Source: Pseudomonadota bacterium (GTDB lineage Bacteria > Pseudomonadota > Gammaproteobacteria > Steroidobacterales > Steroidobacteraceae). From it: a stretch of 10,553 nt of DNA. This document shows, in pieces, positions 1 to 6,257 of this stretch. Both the position numbers and the translations under genes were made by a program. The notes under the pieces are model-generated. The model saw nothing but the letters and a program-made list of their open reading frames with translations. It was not told the origin of the DNA and did not search any database. The stretch spans positions 1-10,553 of the forward strand of contig JAFAGC010000013.1 of NCBI GenBank assembly GCA_023423065.1, in the 5' to 3' direction. Numbering within the stretch: the stretch's first letter is position 1; every line of letters starts with the position of its first letter.

Positions 1-355
1 CCGGGGGGGCGCCTACACCGGCGCCCGCGGCCAGCGGAAACTGTTCGAGCTCGGTGTACGAGCGGCCGAGCATGATCCAGCCTTCGAGATTGTCGGGCTC
101 CTTCGCCAGGCGCTTCGCGAGCCGCGCGGTCATCGCCGCGGGCGTATCCGCCATCACGGGTTCGTCGACCCAGCTGAAGTTGCTGAACACGGCATAGGCG
201 CCCGCCGCTCCCACGAGCAACACGAACATCACGATGCCAGCAGTGACCAGGGAGGCCGGTCGCGCATCACCGCGGGCGCGCAATAGTGGGATGACGAGCA
301 GCGCCGCGGCGCCCGCGGCCAGGGTACCCGCGATCAGTACGAAGACGATGGTCAT
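1..355 (-). CDS. ccmI: CcmI/CycH, cytochrome c maturation TPR protein (partial, N-terminal 118 residues)
   Basis: CcmI is the apocytochrome c chaperone of System I: it binds the C-terminal helix of apocytochrome c in the periplasm and hands it to the CcmF/CcmH ligation complex. The frame is open from ATG at 355 to the left edge, so the C-terminal TPR domain is missing. Visible parts are a first membrane helix (about residues 4-25), a short basic loop (RARGDARP, 26-33), a second helix (about 37-57), then a periplasmic stretch with the typical TPR entry LAKEPDNLEGWIMLGRSY (83-100). The start overlaps the ccmH stop by four bases (ATGA), with a weak GGAAGAA-type ribosome site upstream. Position as the last ccm gene fits. 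The loop between the helices is much shorter than the long cytoplasmic loop known in Rhodobacter or Pseudomonas CcmI. The last residues before the edge (after QFPLAA) look unlike a TPR helix, so the edge sequence may be unreliable. Confidence 0.85.
   Translation of the reverse strand, partial: MTIVFVLIAGTLAAGAAALLVIPLLRARGDARPASLVTAGIVMFVLLVGAAGAYAVFSNFSWVDEPVMADTPAAMTARLAKRLAKEPDNLEGWIMLGRSYTELEQFPLAAGAGVGAPP
7..26. repeat. Perfect 7-bp inverted repeat beside a G run at the window edge
   Basis: GGGCGCC at 7-13 and GGCGCCC at 20-26 flank the six-base loop TACACC, and a run of seven G lies at 3-9. It sits inside ccmI coding sequence, so it is not a terminator in any obvious sense. Such a GC hairpin with a homopolymer is the kind of sequence where reads or assemblies stop or pick up errors. 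Confidence 0.5.
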
Positions 356-786
356 TCTGTGCGTTCTTCCGCTTCGACCGGAGTGTCGTCGTTCGCGACG
401 AGCGAGGCGCGCCGGCGCACGATGCGAATGCCGACGAAGATTCCTCCGACCAGGAAGATCACCGGTGCGATCCATACCCAGGCGGTCCGCGCCTTGAACG
501 GCGGCTTGAACAGGATGACGTCGCCGTAGCGCTGCACCATGTACGCGCGGATTTCGTCGTCCGACTTGCCGGCGGTCAACTGTTCCGCCACGTCACGGCG
601 AAGGTCGGACGCGAGGCCGACGGGCGAATCCGCGATGCTGTTGTTCTGGCATTGCATGCAGCGGAATTCGTGCGTGAGATTCTCGTAACGCTGCTGCAGC
701 ACAGGATCCGGCAACTGGGTTGTGTCGACCGCGAACGCGCCGGCTGACCACAGCAGTCCGACGAGGACCAGCGCGGCGCGGCTCAT
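352..786 (-). CDS. ccmH: CcmH (CycL), apocytochrome c thiol oxidoreductase
   Basis: CcmH is a membrane-anchored periplasmic protein that reduces or holds the CxxCH thiols of apocytochrome c before haem ligation, working with CcmG and CcmF. The 144-residue protein has a signal peptide (cleavage likely after AFA at residue 19), the family motif FRCMQCQNNSIADS with redox cysteines C43 and C46, and a membrane anchor at about 102-123 followed by a short acidic cytoplasmic tail. It lacks the fused TPR domain of E. coli CcmH; that part is the separate ccmI gene downstream. The ATG at 786 overlaps the ccmG stop by four bases and has a strong GGAGG six bases upstream, which settles the start. Length and motif match the short CcmH family closely. 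Confidence 0.96.
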   Translation of the reverse strand: MSRAALVLVGLLWSAGAFAVDTTQLPDPVLQQRYENLTHEFRCMQCQNNSIADSPVGLASDLRRDVAEQLTAGKSDDEIRAYMVQRYGDVILFKPPFKARTAWVWIAPVIFLVGGIFVGIRIVRRRASLVANDDTPVEAEERTE

Positions 787-1316
787 GGCAGGCCTCCGCG
801 CGGCAGGCGCGACGCGAACTCGCGGTCCCAGACCTCGCGCGTCATCGCGCCGACGTGCCGGTACTGCACGAGCCCTTCCGAATCGATGAAGAACGTCTCC
901 GGCGCGCCGTACACGCCGAAATCGATCGCGGTGCGTCCTTCCTGGTCGACGACGATCACGTTGTACGGATTGCCGAGACGCTCGATCCAGCGAATCGCCT
1001 CGCCGGTGTCATCGCGCCAGTTGAGCCCGACGAGCGGCACGCGATTCTCGCGCGCGATCTCGAGCAGCATCGGATGTTCGACGACACACTCGGGACACCA
1101 GCTTCCCCAGACGTTCAGCACCCAGGGTCGACCGGCGAGATCCGCGGATGAAACCTTGCGCGAATCGTCGCCGAGCACCGGCAGCGAGAACTGCGGCGCG
1201 GGTTTGCCGAGCAACGCGGATTGCATCGTGCTCTTGTCGGGCGAACGCACGACGCCGACGAACAGCACCGCGGCCAGTGAGACGAACACGATGGCGGGGA
1301 TCACGAAGCGATTCAT
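783..1316 (-). CDS. ccmG: CcmG (DsbE), periplasmic thioredoxin-like protein
   Basis: CcmG is a membrane-tethered thioredoxin-fold reductant that takes electrons from DsbD/CcdA and reduces CcmH or apocytochrome c disulfides. The 177-residue protein has one N-terminal membrane helix (about 4-22), the active site WCPEC with C74 and C77 preceded by NVWGS, and the cis-proline loop GVYGAPETF with P139, whose acidic context (GAPE) is typical of CcmG and not of general thioredoxins. The ATG at 1316 overlaps the ccmF stop by four bases (ATGA), with a GAGG about ten bases upstream. The length is close to that of E. coli DsbE. Its place between ccmF and ccmH is the standard order of the operon. Confidence 0.97.
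   Translation of the reverse strand: MNRFVIPAIVFVSLAAVLFVGVVRSPDKSTMQSALLGKPAPQFSLPVLGDDSRKVSSADLAGRPWVLNVWGSWCPECVVEHPMLLEIARENRVPLVGLNWRDDTGEAIRWIERLGNPYNVIVVDQEGRTAIDFGVYGAPETFFIDSEGLVQYRHVGAMTREVWDREFASRLPRGGLP
793..797 (-). promoter_or_regulatory. Ribosome binding site of ccmH (GGAGG)
   Basis: On the minus strand GGAGG stands six bases before the ccmH ATG, inside the end of ccmG. It is among the best Shine-Dalgarno sequences in the operon and suggests that ccmH is initiated in its own right as well as by coupling to ccmG. Confidence 0.7.
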
Positions 1317-3271
1317 CGCGCCGCTGCCTCACCACCCGAGGGCACGTGTTCTGCGGCCTGCGCTGGTTTCGTCCGGTACCGCCGGTCGCTCGCCGCGAGC
1401 GCGCCGCCGAGCGCCATGAGCCCGGCCGCCAGCCACACGTAGTTGATGAGCGGCCGGATCTGCGCGCGGATGCTCCAGCGTCCCGCCTGCAGGTCGTCGC
1501 CGAGCGCGCCGAAGAAGTCGCGCGTCAAGTCGCTATGGATGCCCGCCTCGGTCATCGTCGCGCGTTGCACCCAGTAGTGACGCTTTTCCGGATGCAGCAC
1601 GGCCACTTCGCGCCCGTCGCGCAGCACGGTGACCTGCGCCTGCACGGCGTCGTAGTTAGGTCCCTCGACCTCGCGGATGCTGTCGAAACGGTAGGAATAC
1701 CGGCCGAGCGTCACGGACTCGCCGGGCCCGAGCGCCACGTCGCGATCGATCGTGTACGACTCCACGGCCGTGATCGCGATGACGCACACGCCGAGGCCGA
1801 CGTGCGCGAGGGTCATGCCGATCACCGCGCGCGGCAGCGACAGCCTGCGTCGCAGGCGATCGATCGGATCGAACAGCGACGAAACGATGATCCACACGCC
1901 GAGCACCATGCCGATGGGCGTCATCCATGTGCCCGGACCGTACAGGCCATATACGACGATCAGTCCGAGGACCAGCGAGATGCCGAATCCGATCAGCAGG
2001 CGGTTGCGGTTTTCCTGCAGGTTGCCGCGTTTCCATGCCGCGTGAATGCCGATGGGCACCAGCGCGAGCAGCGGAATGATCGCCACCGGAAACATCGTGG
2101 TGAACCAGGGCATGCCGATCGAAATCGTGCCGATGCCGATGGCATCCGCGATCAGTGGCCCCAGCGTGCCGATGAACACGATCGCGCCCGCGGCGACCAG
2201 CAGGATGTTGTTGTAAAGCAGGAAGGCGTCGCGCGACGTGGCGTCGAAGCCGGCCTCGGACTTGAGCAAGGGCGCGCGCCACGCGTACAGCGCGAGCGCG
2301 CCGCCGATCACGATCACGAGGAATGCGAGGATGAACATGCCGCGCGTCGGATCGGCCGCGAACGAGTGCACGGAGACGAGCACCCCCGAACGCACGAGAA
2401 ACGTGCCGAGCAGGCTCAGCGAAAACGCGAGGATCGCGAGCAGCAGCGTCCAGCTCTTGAAGAGCCCCCTCTTCTCGGTCACCGCCAGAGAATGGATCAG
2501 CGCGGTCCCGACGAGCCACGGCATGAACGAGGCATTCTCGACCGGATCCCAGAACCAGTATCCGCCCCAGCCGAGTTCGTAGTACGCCCACCAGCTCCCG
2601 AGCGCGATGCCGATGGAAAGGAATCCCCACGCGACGGTCGTCCACGGGCGCGTCCAGCGCGCCCAAACCGCGTCGAGTTTGCCCTCGAGCATGGCGGCGC
2701 ACGCGAATGCGAACGCCACGGAAAGACCGACGTAACCCATGTAGAGCAACGGCGGATGAATCGCGAGCGCGGGATCCTGCAGCACCGGATTCAGGTCGCG
2801 CCCGTCGGCGGCCGCCGGAATCAGCCGCTCGAACGGATTCGAGGTCGCGAGCGTGAACAGCAGGAAGCCGAGGCTCACGAAACCGAGCACGCCCAGCACG
2901 CGGCTTGCGAAGGTCGCCGGCAGGTTGCGGCTCGCGATCGCCACCGCGAGCGCCCAGGCCACGAGGATCCAGCTCCACAGCAGCAACGATCCTTCGTGCG
3001 CGCCCCACAACGCGGCGACGCGATAAAACGTCGGCAACGCGGAGTTCGAGTTCGCGGCGACGTACAGGACGGAGAAGTCGAACGTGACGAATGCATGCAG
3101 CAGCGCGGCCATCGCCGCGCTGACCAGCACGAACTGGCCCGCGACCGCGGGGCGCACCACGGCCATCCAGCGCGCATCGCCGCGCGCGGCGCCGAAGACG
3201 CCGAAAAAGAACTGCGCGCCCGCGAGGATCAACGCGAGGATCAGCGCGAAATGTCCGAGCTCGGGAATCAT
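1313..3271 (-). CDS. ccmF: CcmF, cytochrome c haem lyase subunit
   Basis: CcmF is the large membrane subunit that takes haem from holo-CcmE and catalyses the thioether link to apocytochrome c. The 652-residue protein is a polytopic HemeHandling protein. The WWD domain runs about 227-242 (GSWWAYYELGWGGYWFWD). Histidines known to ligand the two haems are in place: H172 (IHPPLLYMGY), H260 (ALIH), H302 (VSVHSF) and H490 (MTLAH); each is one residue earlier than the E. coli numbering I recall. A large periplasmic domain (about 503-607) includes LHPEKRHYW and MTEAGIHSDLTRD, then a last helix. The start ATG at 3269-3271 shares its A with the ccmE stop (TGATG), which implies translational coupling because no good ribosome site is seen. 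The open frame continues upstream through ccmE, but the conserved N-terminus MIPELGHFAL fixes the start. Confidence 0.98.
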   Translation of the reverse strand: MIPELGHFALILALILAGAQFFFGVFGAARGDARWMAVVRPAVAGQFVLVSAAMAALLHAFVTFDFSVLYVAANSNSALPTFYRVAALWGAHEGSLLLWSWILVAWALAVAIASRNLPATFASRVLGVLGFVSLGFLLFTLATSNPFERLIPAAADGRDLNPVLQDPALAIHPPLLYMGYVGLSVAFAFACAAMLEGKLDAVWARWTRPWTTVAWGFLSIGIALGSWWAYYELGWGGYWFWDPVENASFMPWLVGTALIHSLAVTEKRGLFKSWTLLLAILAFSLSLLGTFLVRSGVLVSVHSFAADPTRGMFILAFLVIVIGGALALYAWRAPLLKSEAGFDATSRDAFLLYNNILLVAAGAIVFIGTLGPLIADAIGIGTISIGMPWFTTMFPVAIIPLLALVPIGIHAAWKRGNLQENRNRLLIGFGISLVLGLIVVYGLYGPGTWMTPIGMVLGVWIIVSSLFDPIDRLRRRLSLPRAVIGMTLAHVGLGVCVIAITAVESYTIDRDVALGPGESVTLGRYSYRFDSIREVEGPNYDAVQAQVTVLRDGREVAVLHPEKRHYWVQRATMTEAGIHSDLTRDFFGALGDDLQAGRWSIRAQIRPLINYVWLAAGLMALGGALAASDRRYRTKPAQAAEHVPSGGEAAAR

Positions 3272-3720
3272 CAGGTGCCCGCAGCGGGTGGATCGGGTGG
3301 CGGGGGATTGTCCTTGAGCGAGCGCGAGACTTCGGGCGGCATGTATTTCTCGTCGTGTTTCGCGAGCACTTCGTCCGCGACGAACACGCCGTCCTCGAGC
3401 CGGCCGTGCGCGACGACGCCCTGCCCGTCGCGGAACAGGTCCGGCAGGATCTTCGAATACGTGACCGGCACGGTGTGTTTGTAATCGGTCACGAGGAATT
3501 TCACGTCGAGCGTGCCCGGCGTCTTCTCGATGCTGCCCTTCACGACCATGCCGCCGAGACGGAAGCGTTCGCCCGACGGGACTTCGCCCGCGGCGACCTG
3601 CGATGGATCGAAGAAGAACATCACGTTGCTGCGCATCGCCTGCGTTCCGAGCCACGCCGCGACCGCGACGCCGCAGACGATGCCCGCCACCATCACCATG
3701 CGTTTCTGGCGCGGCGTCAT
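3271..3720 (-). CDS. ccmE: CcmE, haem chaperone
   Basis: CcmE is the periplasmic haem chaperone: it receives haem covalently on a histidine from CcmC and passes it to CcmF. The 149-residue protein has a short cytoplasmic N-terminus (MTPRQKR), one membrane helix (about 8-26), an OB-fold domain with RLGGMVVKGSI (54-64), and the haem-binding segment AKHDEKYMPPE with H122 as the covalent ligand and Y126 as the axial ligand four residues later. The C-terminus is a flexible proline-rich tail (NPPPPDPPAAGT). The H-x3-Y pattern marks it as the classical form and not the archaeal/Desulfovibrio cysteine variant. The ATG at 3720 overlaps the ccmD stop by four bases and has GGAGAT six bases upstream; a longer in-frame ORF reaching back to 3831 lacks any family similarity before MTPRQK. 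Confidence 0.97.
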   Translation of the reverse strand: MTPRQKRMVMVAGIVCGVAVAAWLGTQAMRSNVMFFFDPSQVAAGEVPSGERFRLGGMVVKGSIEKTPGTLDVKFLVTDYKHTVPVTYSKILPDLFRDGQGVVAHGRLEDGVFVADEVLAKHDEKYMPPEVSRSLKDNPPPPDPPAAGT

Positions 3721-3872
3721 TGCGGGATCTCCAGGCGGCGGCGCGCTTCCTGCTTCGCGTTCGCCAGCGAATTCAACGCGAGCACCACGTTCAGTATCAC
3801 GATGCCGAACCCGAGCGCGAAGGCCGGCCACAGGTATTGGCCGTACCCGCCCATCGCGAAAAACTCACTCAT
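3717..3872 (-). CDS. ccmD: CcmD, small membrane subunit
   Basis: CcmD is a small single-span membrane protein that binds the CcmABC complex and helps release holo-CcmE. This gene encodes only 51 residues, so it is easily missed. The features match the family: an N-terminal FFAMGGYGQYLWPAF stretch (4-18), one membrane helix (about 16-36), and a basic cytoplasmic tail with KQEARRRLE (40-48). The ATG at 3872 overlaps the ccmC stop by four bases (ATGA) and has GAGGTG five bases upstream. It lies between ccmC and ccmE, the invariant position of ccmD. An open frame runs far upstream through ccmC, but that part is a shadow of ccmC. Confidence 0.93.
   Translation of the reverse strand: MSEFFAMGGYGQYLWPAFALGFGIVILNVVLALNSLANAKQEARRRLEIPQ
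3727..3732 (-). promoter_or_regulatory. Ribosome binding site of ccmE (GGAGAT)
   Basis: GGAGAT lies six bases before the ccmE ATG within the end of ccmD. It decides the 3720 start over the longer in-frame ORF that begins near 3831. Confidence 0.6.
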
Positions 3873-4606
3873 GACAACACCTCGCGAATCCAGCTCGCAT
3901 TCCGTTCGCGCCGCAGCAGCTCCGCGCGCAGGCGGATCAGCAGGATGGCGATGAAGTACGACGCGAACGCGACGAACATGAGCAGCAACGGCCACAACAT
4001 GTCGCCGTCCATCGTCGGCTTGCCCATCCGCATCACGGTCGCCGTCTGGTGCAGCGAGTTCCACCAGTCGACCGAGAACTTGATGATCGGCACGTTCACG
4101 ATGCCGACCACCGCGAGCACCGCGCTCGCCTTGTCCGCCTTCGCGGGATCTTCGATGCCGGCGCGCAGGCCCATGTAACCGATATAGAGGAACAGCAACA
4201 CGAGTTCGGCGGTGAGCCGCGGATCCCACACCCAGTACGCGCCCCACATCGGCTTGCCCCACAACATGCCGGTGCCGAGCGCGGCGACCGTGAACCATGC
4301 GCCGATCGGCGCGCAGGCGGCGGCCGCGGCGTGCGCGACTTTCATGCGCCAGATGAGGCCGACCGCGGCGGCGACAGCCATCGTGGAATAGATCATGAGC
4401 GAGAGCCACGCGGTCGGCGCGTGCACGTACACCATGCGGAACGCGTCCTTCTGCTGGTAGTCGGCAGGGGCGAGAACGAGCCCGCCGTACAGCGCGATCA
4501 ACATCGCGACCGCGGCGAATCCGCCGAACCACGGCGTCCAGCGACGCGCGAACGCGAACACGTGCGGCGGCGATCCCAATCGATGAAACCAGGTCCAGGC
4601 GGCCAT
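3869..4606 (-). CDS. ccmC: CcmC, haem-loading membrane protein
   Basis: CcmC is the six-helix membrane protein that attaches haem to the CcmE histidine. The 245-residue product carries the WWD motif WGKPMWGAYWVWD (116-128) in its periplasmic loop, followed by PRLTAELVLLFLY, and the two conserved periplasmic histidines that ligand haem: H62 (VYVHAPTAW) and H186 (SLHQTA). Length is close to the E. coli protein. The ATG at 4606 is nine bases after the ccmB stop, the only true gap in this operon, and lacks an obvious Shine-Dalgarno sequence. The C-terminus (RRERNASWIREVLS) overlaps the start of ccmD. It belongs to the same HemeHandling superfamily as CcmF, but the size, topology and neighbours identify it as CcmC. 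Confidence 0.98.
   Translation of the reverse strand: MAAWTWFHRLGSPPHVFAFARRWTPWFGGFAAVAMLIALYGGLVLAPADYQQKDAFRMVYVHAPTAWLSLMIYSTMAVAAAVGLIWRMKVAHAAAAACAPIGAWFTVAALGTGMLWGKPMWGAYWVWDPRLTAELVLLFLYIGYMGLRAGIEDPAKADKASAVLAVVGIVNVPIIKFSVDWWNSLHQTATVMRMGKPTMDGDMLWPLLLMFVAFASYFIAILLIRLRAELLRRERNASWIREVLS
3878..3883 (-). promoter_or_regulatory. Ribosome binding site of ccmD (GAGGTG)
   Basis: GAGGTG lies five bases before the ccmD ATG, inside the last codons of ccmC, and supports this short gene as truly translated. Confidence 0.65.
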
Positions 4607-4615
4607 GTATCAGTC

Positions 4616-5296
4616 TTACTCCAACCCAATTCGCACCGCGGCGGCTGCCGCGAGTGGCGCGAGCGTCAATCCCAGCACGGCGATCGCGCCCAACAGGTAC
4701 ATCGGCGCCGCGATGTCCGCGCCGTTGATCGCCAGCTCCGTGGCGCGCGCACCGAAGATCAAGATCGGCACCGCGAGCGGCAGCGTCAACATCGACAGCA
4801 ACACACCGCCGCGACGCGCGCCCAGCGTGAGCCCCGCCCCGATCGCGCCGAGCAGGCTGAGCGCAAAGCTGCCGAGGGCCAGCGAGGCGACCACGCCGAA
4901 CATCGATTCGCCCGGCACGCCCAACCCGACCGCCGCGATCGGCGCGGCGAGCGCCAGCGGCAGTCCGGTCAGCAACCAGTGCGTGCAGGTCTTCGCGAAC
5001 AGCATCCAGGTCAGCGACTGACCCGACAACGCGAACTGCTCGAGCGTTCCATCGACCGCGTCGTCGCGGAACAGGAATTCGAGCGCCAGCAGCGAGGATA
5101 ACAATGCGCCCACCCACAGGACACCCGGCGCCGCGTCTCGCAGGCGCGACAACTCCGGGGTTAATGTCAACGGGAACAACGTCGCCACGATCAGGAAGAA
5201 CACCAGCGGCTGCAGGAGCTGCGAGGGTTTGCGGAAAGCCAGGCGCAGATCGCGCATCGCGACGAGCCGCGCGGCGGTCAGGGAACCGGTCTTCAT
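4616..5296 (-). CDS. ccmB: CcmB, ABC transporter membrane subunit for haem chaperone release
   Basis: CcmB is the membrane partner of the ATPase CcmA. The CcmAB complex is not needed to move haem itself; its ATP hydrolysis releases holo-CcmE from CcmC. The 226-residue protein is predicted to have six membrane helices and shows the family patterns LVFFLIVATLFPLTL (31-45), APGVLWVGALL (56-66) and LFRDDAVDGTLEQ (75-87). It has no ATPase motifs. The start ATG at 5296 overlaps the ccmA stop by four bases (ATGA), with a GGAG eleven bases upstream. The gene ends with TAA at 4616, nine bases before ccmC. The size is close to the usual 220 residues of the family. Confidence 0.97.
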   Translation of the reverse strand: MKTGSLTAARLVAMRDLRLAFRKPSQLLQPLVFFLIVATLFPLTLTPELSRLRDAAPGVLWVGALLSSLLALEFLFRDDAVDGTLEQFALSGQSLTWMLFAKTCTHWLLTGLPLALAAPIAAVGLGVPGESMFGVVASLALGSFALSLLGAIGAGLTLGARRGGVLLSMLTLPLAVPILIFGARATELAINGADIAAPMYLLGAIAVLGLTLAPLAAAAAVRIGLE

Positions 5297-5910
5297 GAAG
5301 ACGGCAGCTCCAGCGTGATGACCGACGATTCCCCGACGGGCAAAACATGGTGAATGGCCGCGACCACGACGCCGTTCCGCGCGAGCTGCTCGGCCACGAG
5401 ATCGGACACGAGCTGTTGCCCGTCGGCATCGAGGTTAGTCGTCGGTTCGTCGAGCAGCCACAACGCGGCCTGCGCCAGCAACACTCCCGCGAGCGCGATG
5501 CGGCGGCGCTGGCCCGCCGAGAGCGTGCGCACGGCGCGATCCGAGAATCCGTGGGCGCCGGTGCGTTTCAGGGCCGCCTCGATTTCGGCGGACTCGACCT
5601 TGCGCCGGATCCCTACGGAGAACGCGAGGTTCTCGCGTCCCGTGAGGTCGCCCTTGAGGGGCGGTTCGTGACCGAGATAGGCGAGCTCGGAGTGGAAATC
5701 GTCGCGGACCTGGCGAGCGGGCGCGCCTCGCCAGGACACCTGCCCTTCCTCGGGATCGAGCAACCCCGCGATGGCTCGCAGCAGGGTGGTCTTGCCGGCG
5801 CCGTTTTTGCCGGTGAGCAGGACGCATTGTCCGGCGACCGCATCGAAGCTCACGCCGCGCAGGACGTGACGATCCCCGCGCCACAGGTGCAGACCCCTGA
5901 CGCTCAGCAT
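5293..5910 (-). CDS. ccmA: CcmA, ABC transporter ATPase for cytochrome c maturation
   Basis: CcmA is the cytoplasmic ATPase that powers release of holo-CcmE from CcmCD. The 205-residue protein has Walker A GKNGAGKTT (34-42), a Q-loop-equivalent region near AYLGHEPPLKGDLTGREN (77-94), the ABC signature LSAGQRRRIALA (130-141), Walker B LWLLDEPTTNLD (150-161) and the switch histidine pair at 187-188. The LSAGQ signature and TTNLD ending are typical of CcmA. The open frame extends upstream to 6099, but that part would run through two tRNA genes, so ATG at 5910 (MLSVRGLHLW) is the start. It lies 17 bases downstream of the encoded CCA of tRNA-Leu. No clear ribosome site is visible in this spacer. 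It is the first gene of the ccm operon. Confidence 0.96.
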   Translation of the reverse strand: MLSVRGLHLWRGDRHVLRGVSFDAVAGQCVLLTGKNGAGKTTLLRAIAGLLDPEEGQVSWRGAPARQVRDDFHSELAYLGHEPPLKGDLTGRENLAFSVGIRRKVESAEIEAALKRTGAHGFSDRAVRTLSAGQRRRIALAGVLLAQAALWLLDEPTTNLDADGQQLVSDLVAEQLARNGVVVAAIHHVLPVGESSVITLELPSS

Positions 5911-5927
5911 GAATTCGACATCGAGAA

Positions 5928-6014
5928 TGGTGCCCCGGGCCGGAATCGAACCGGCATGGCCTTGCGACCGACGGATTTTAAGTCCGTTGCGTCTACCAGT
6001 TCCGCCACCGGGGC
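5928..6014 (-). tRNA. leuZ: tRNA-Leu, anticodon UAA
   Basis: The 87-base gene (CCA included) folds as a class II tRNA: acceptor GCCCCGG (6014-6008) pairs with CCGGGGC, and the T arm reads GGTTCGATTCC. The anticodon loop is ACTTAAAAT with anticodon TAA, and a long variable arm is present. The CCA end is encoded at 5930-5928 and the discriminator is A, as expected for leucine. It is the third tRNA of the same order found in E. coli (glyW-cysT-leuZ). It is 17 bases upstream of ccmA, so its 3' processing would also define the 5' end of a ccm transcript that reads through. Confidence 0.96.
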
Positions 6015-6031
6015 TAGTGACATGATGGAGT

Positions 6032-6105
6032 TGGAGGCTAGGGTCGGAATCGAACCGGCATAGACGGCTTTGCAGGCCGCTGCATAACCATTCTGCCACC
6101 TAGCC
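6032..6105 (-). tRNA. cysT: tRNA-Cys, anticodon GCA
   Basis: The 74-base gene (CCA included) has acceptor GGCTAGG (6105-6099) pairing with CCTAGCC (6042-6036), discriminator U73 as required for cysteine identity, anticodon GCA in the loop CCTGCAAAG, and T arm GGTTCGATTCC. CCA is encoded at 6034-6032. It is 30 bases from tRNA-Gly and 17 bases from tRNA-Leu, so the three form one transcript. Confidence 0.97.
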
Positions 6106-6109
6106 GCGA

Positions 6110-6130
6110 TCCGGACAGAGAGTATCCGGA
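6110..6130 (-). other. Hairpin in the tRNA-Gly / tRNA-Cys spacer
   Basis: TCCGGA occurs at 6110-6115 and again at 6125-6130. The hexamer is its own reverse complement, so the two copies can form a six-base stem with a nine-base loop. It fills most of the 30-base spacer. No T run follows, so it is not a classical terminator; a processing element is possible. Confidence 0.4.
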
Positions 6131-6135
6131 GGGAT

Positions 6136-6211
<76 letters not shown>

Positions 6212-6229
6212 GCCCTGGAGAGGGCGGAG

Positions 6230-6257
6230 ATTCTAGGGCGGCGGCCCGGCAAGTCAA
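6230..6257 (-). promoter_or_regulatory. Sigma-70-type promoter of the tRNA-Gly-Cys-Leu transcript
   Basis: On the minus strand TTGACT (6257-6252) and TAGAAT (6235-6230) each match the consensus hexamers at five of six positions, with a 16-base spacer. The predicted transcript start is near 6223, about 12 bases before tRNA-Gly. The bases between the -10 element and the start (CTCCGCC) are GC-rich, the discriminator type linked to stringent (ppGpp) control of stable RNA genes. The -35 element contains the stop codon of the LOG gene. With no terminator seen after tRNA-Leu, this promoter may also serve the ccm operon. Confidence 0.72.

Noticed and set aside
1148..3484. A 778-residue open frame on the plus strand opposite ccmF
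   Set aside because: It is rich in Arg, His, Glu and Asp with low complexity, has no recognisable motif, and lies wholly antisense to the highly conserved ccmF/ccmG. High GC makes stop codons rare in this antisense frame.
3717..5429. A 570-residue minus-strand frame covering ccmB and ccmC
   Set aside because: Only its last 51 residues (ccmD) are real. The rest is an arginine-rich shadow of ccmB and ccmC.
5941..6061. A 17-base direct repeat shared by tRNA-Leu and tRNA-Cys, considered as an attachment site
   Set aside because: The repeat is simply the nearly identical T arms of two intact tRNA genes. No integrase, no tRNA fragment at a distance and no change in composition is present.
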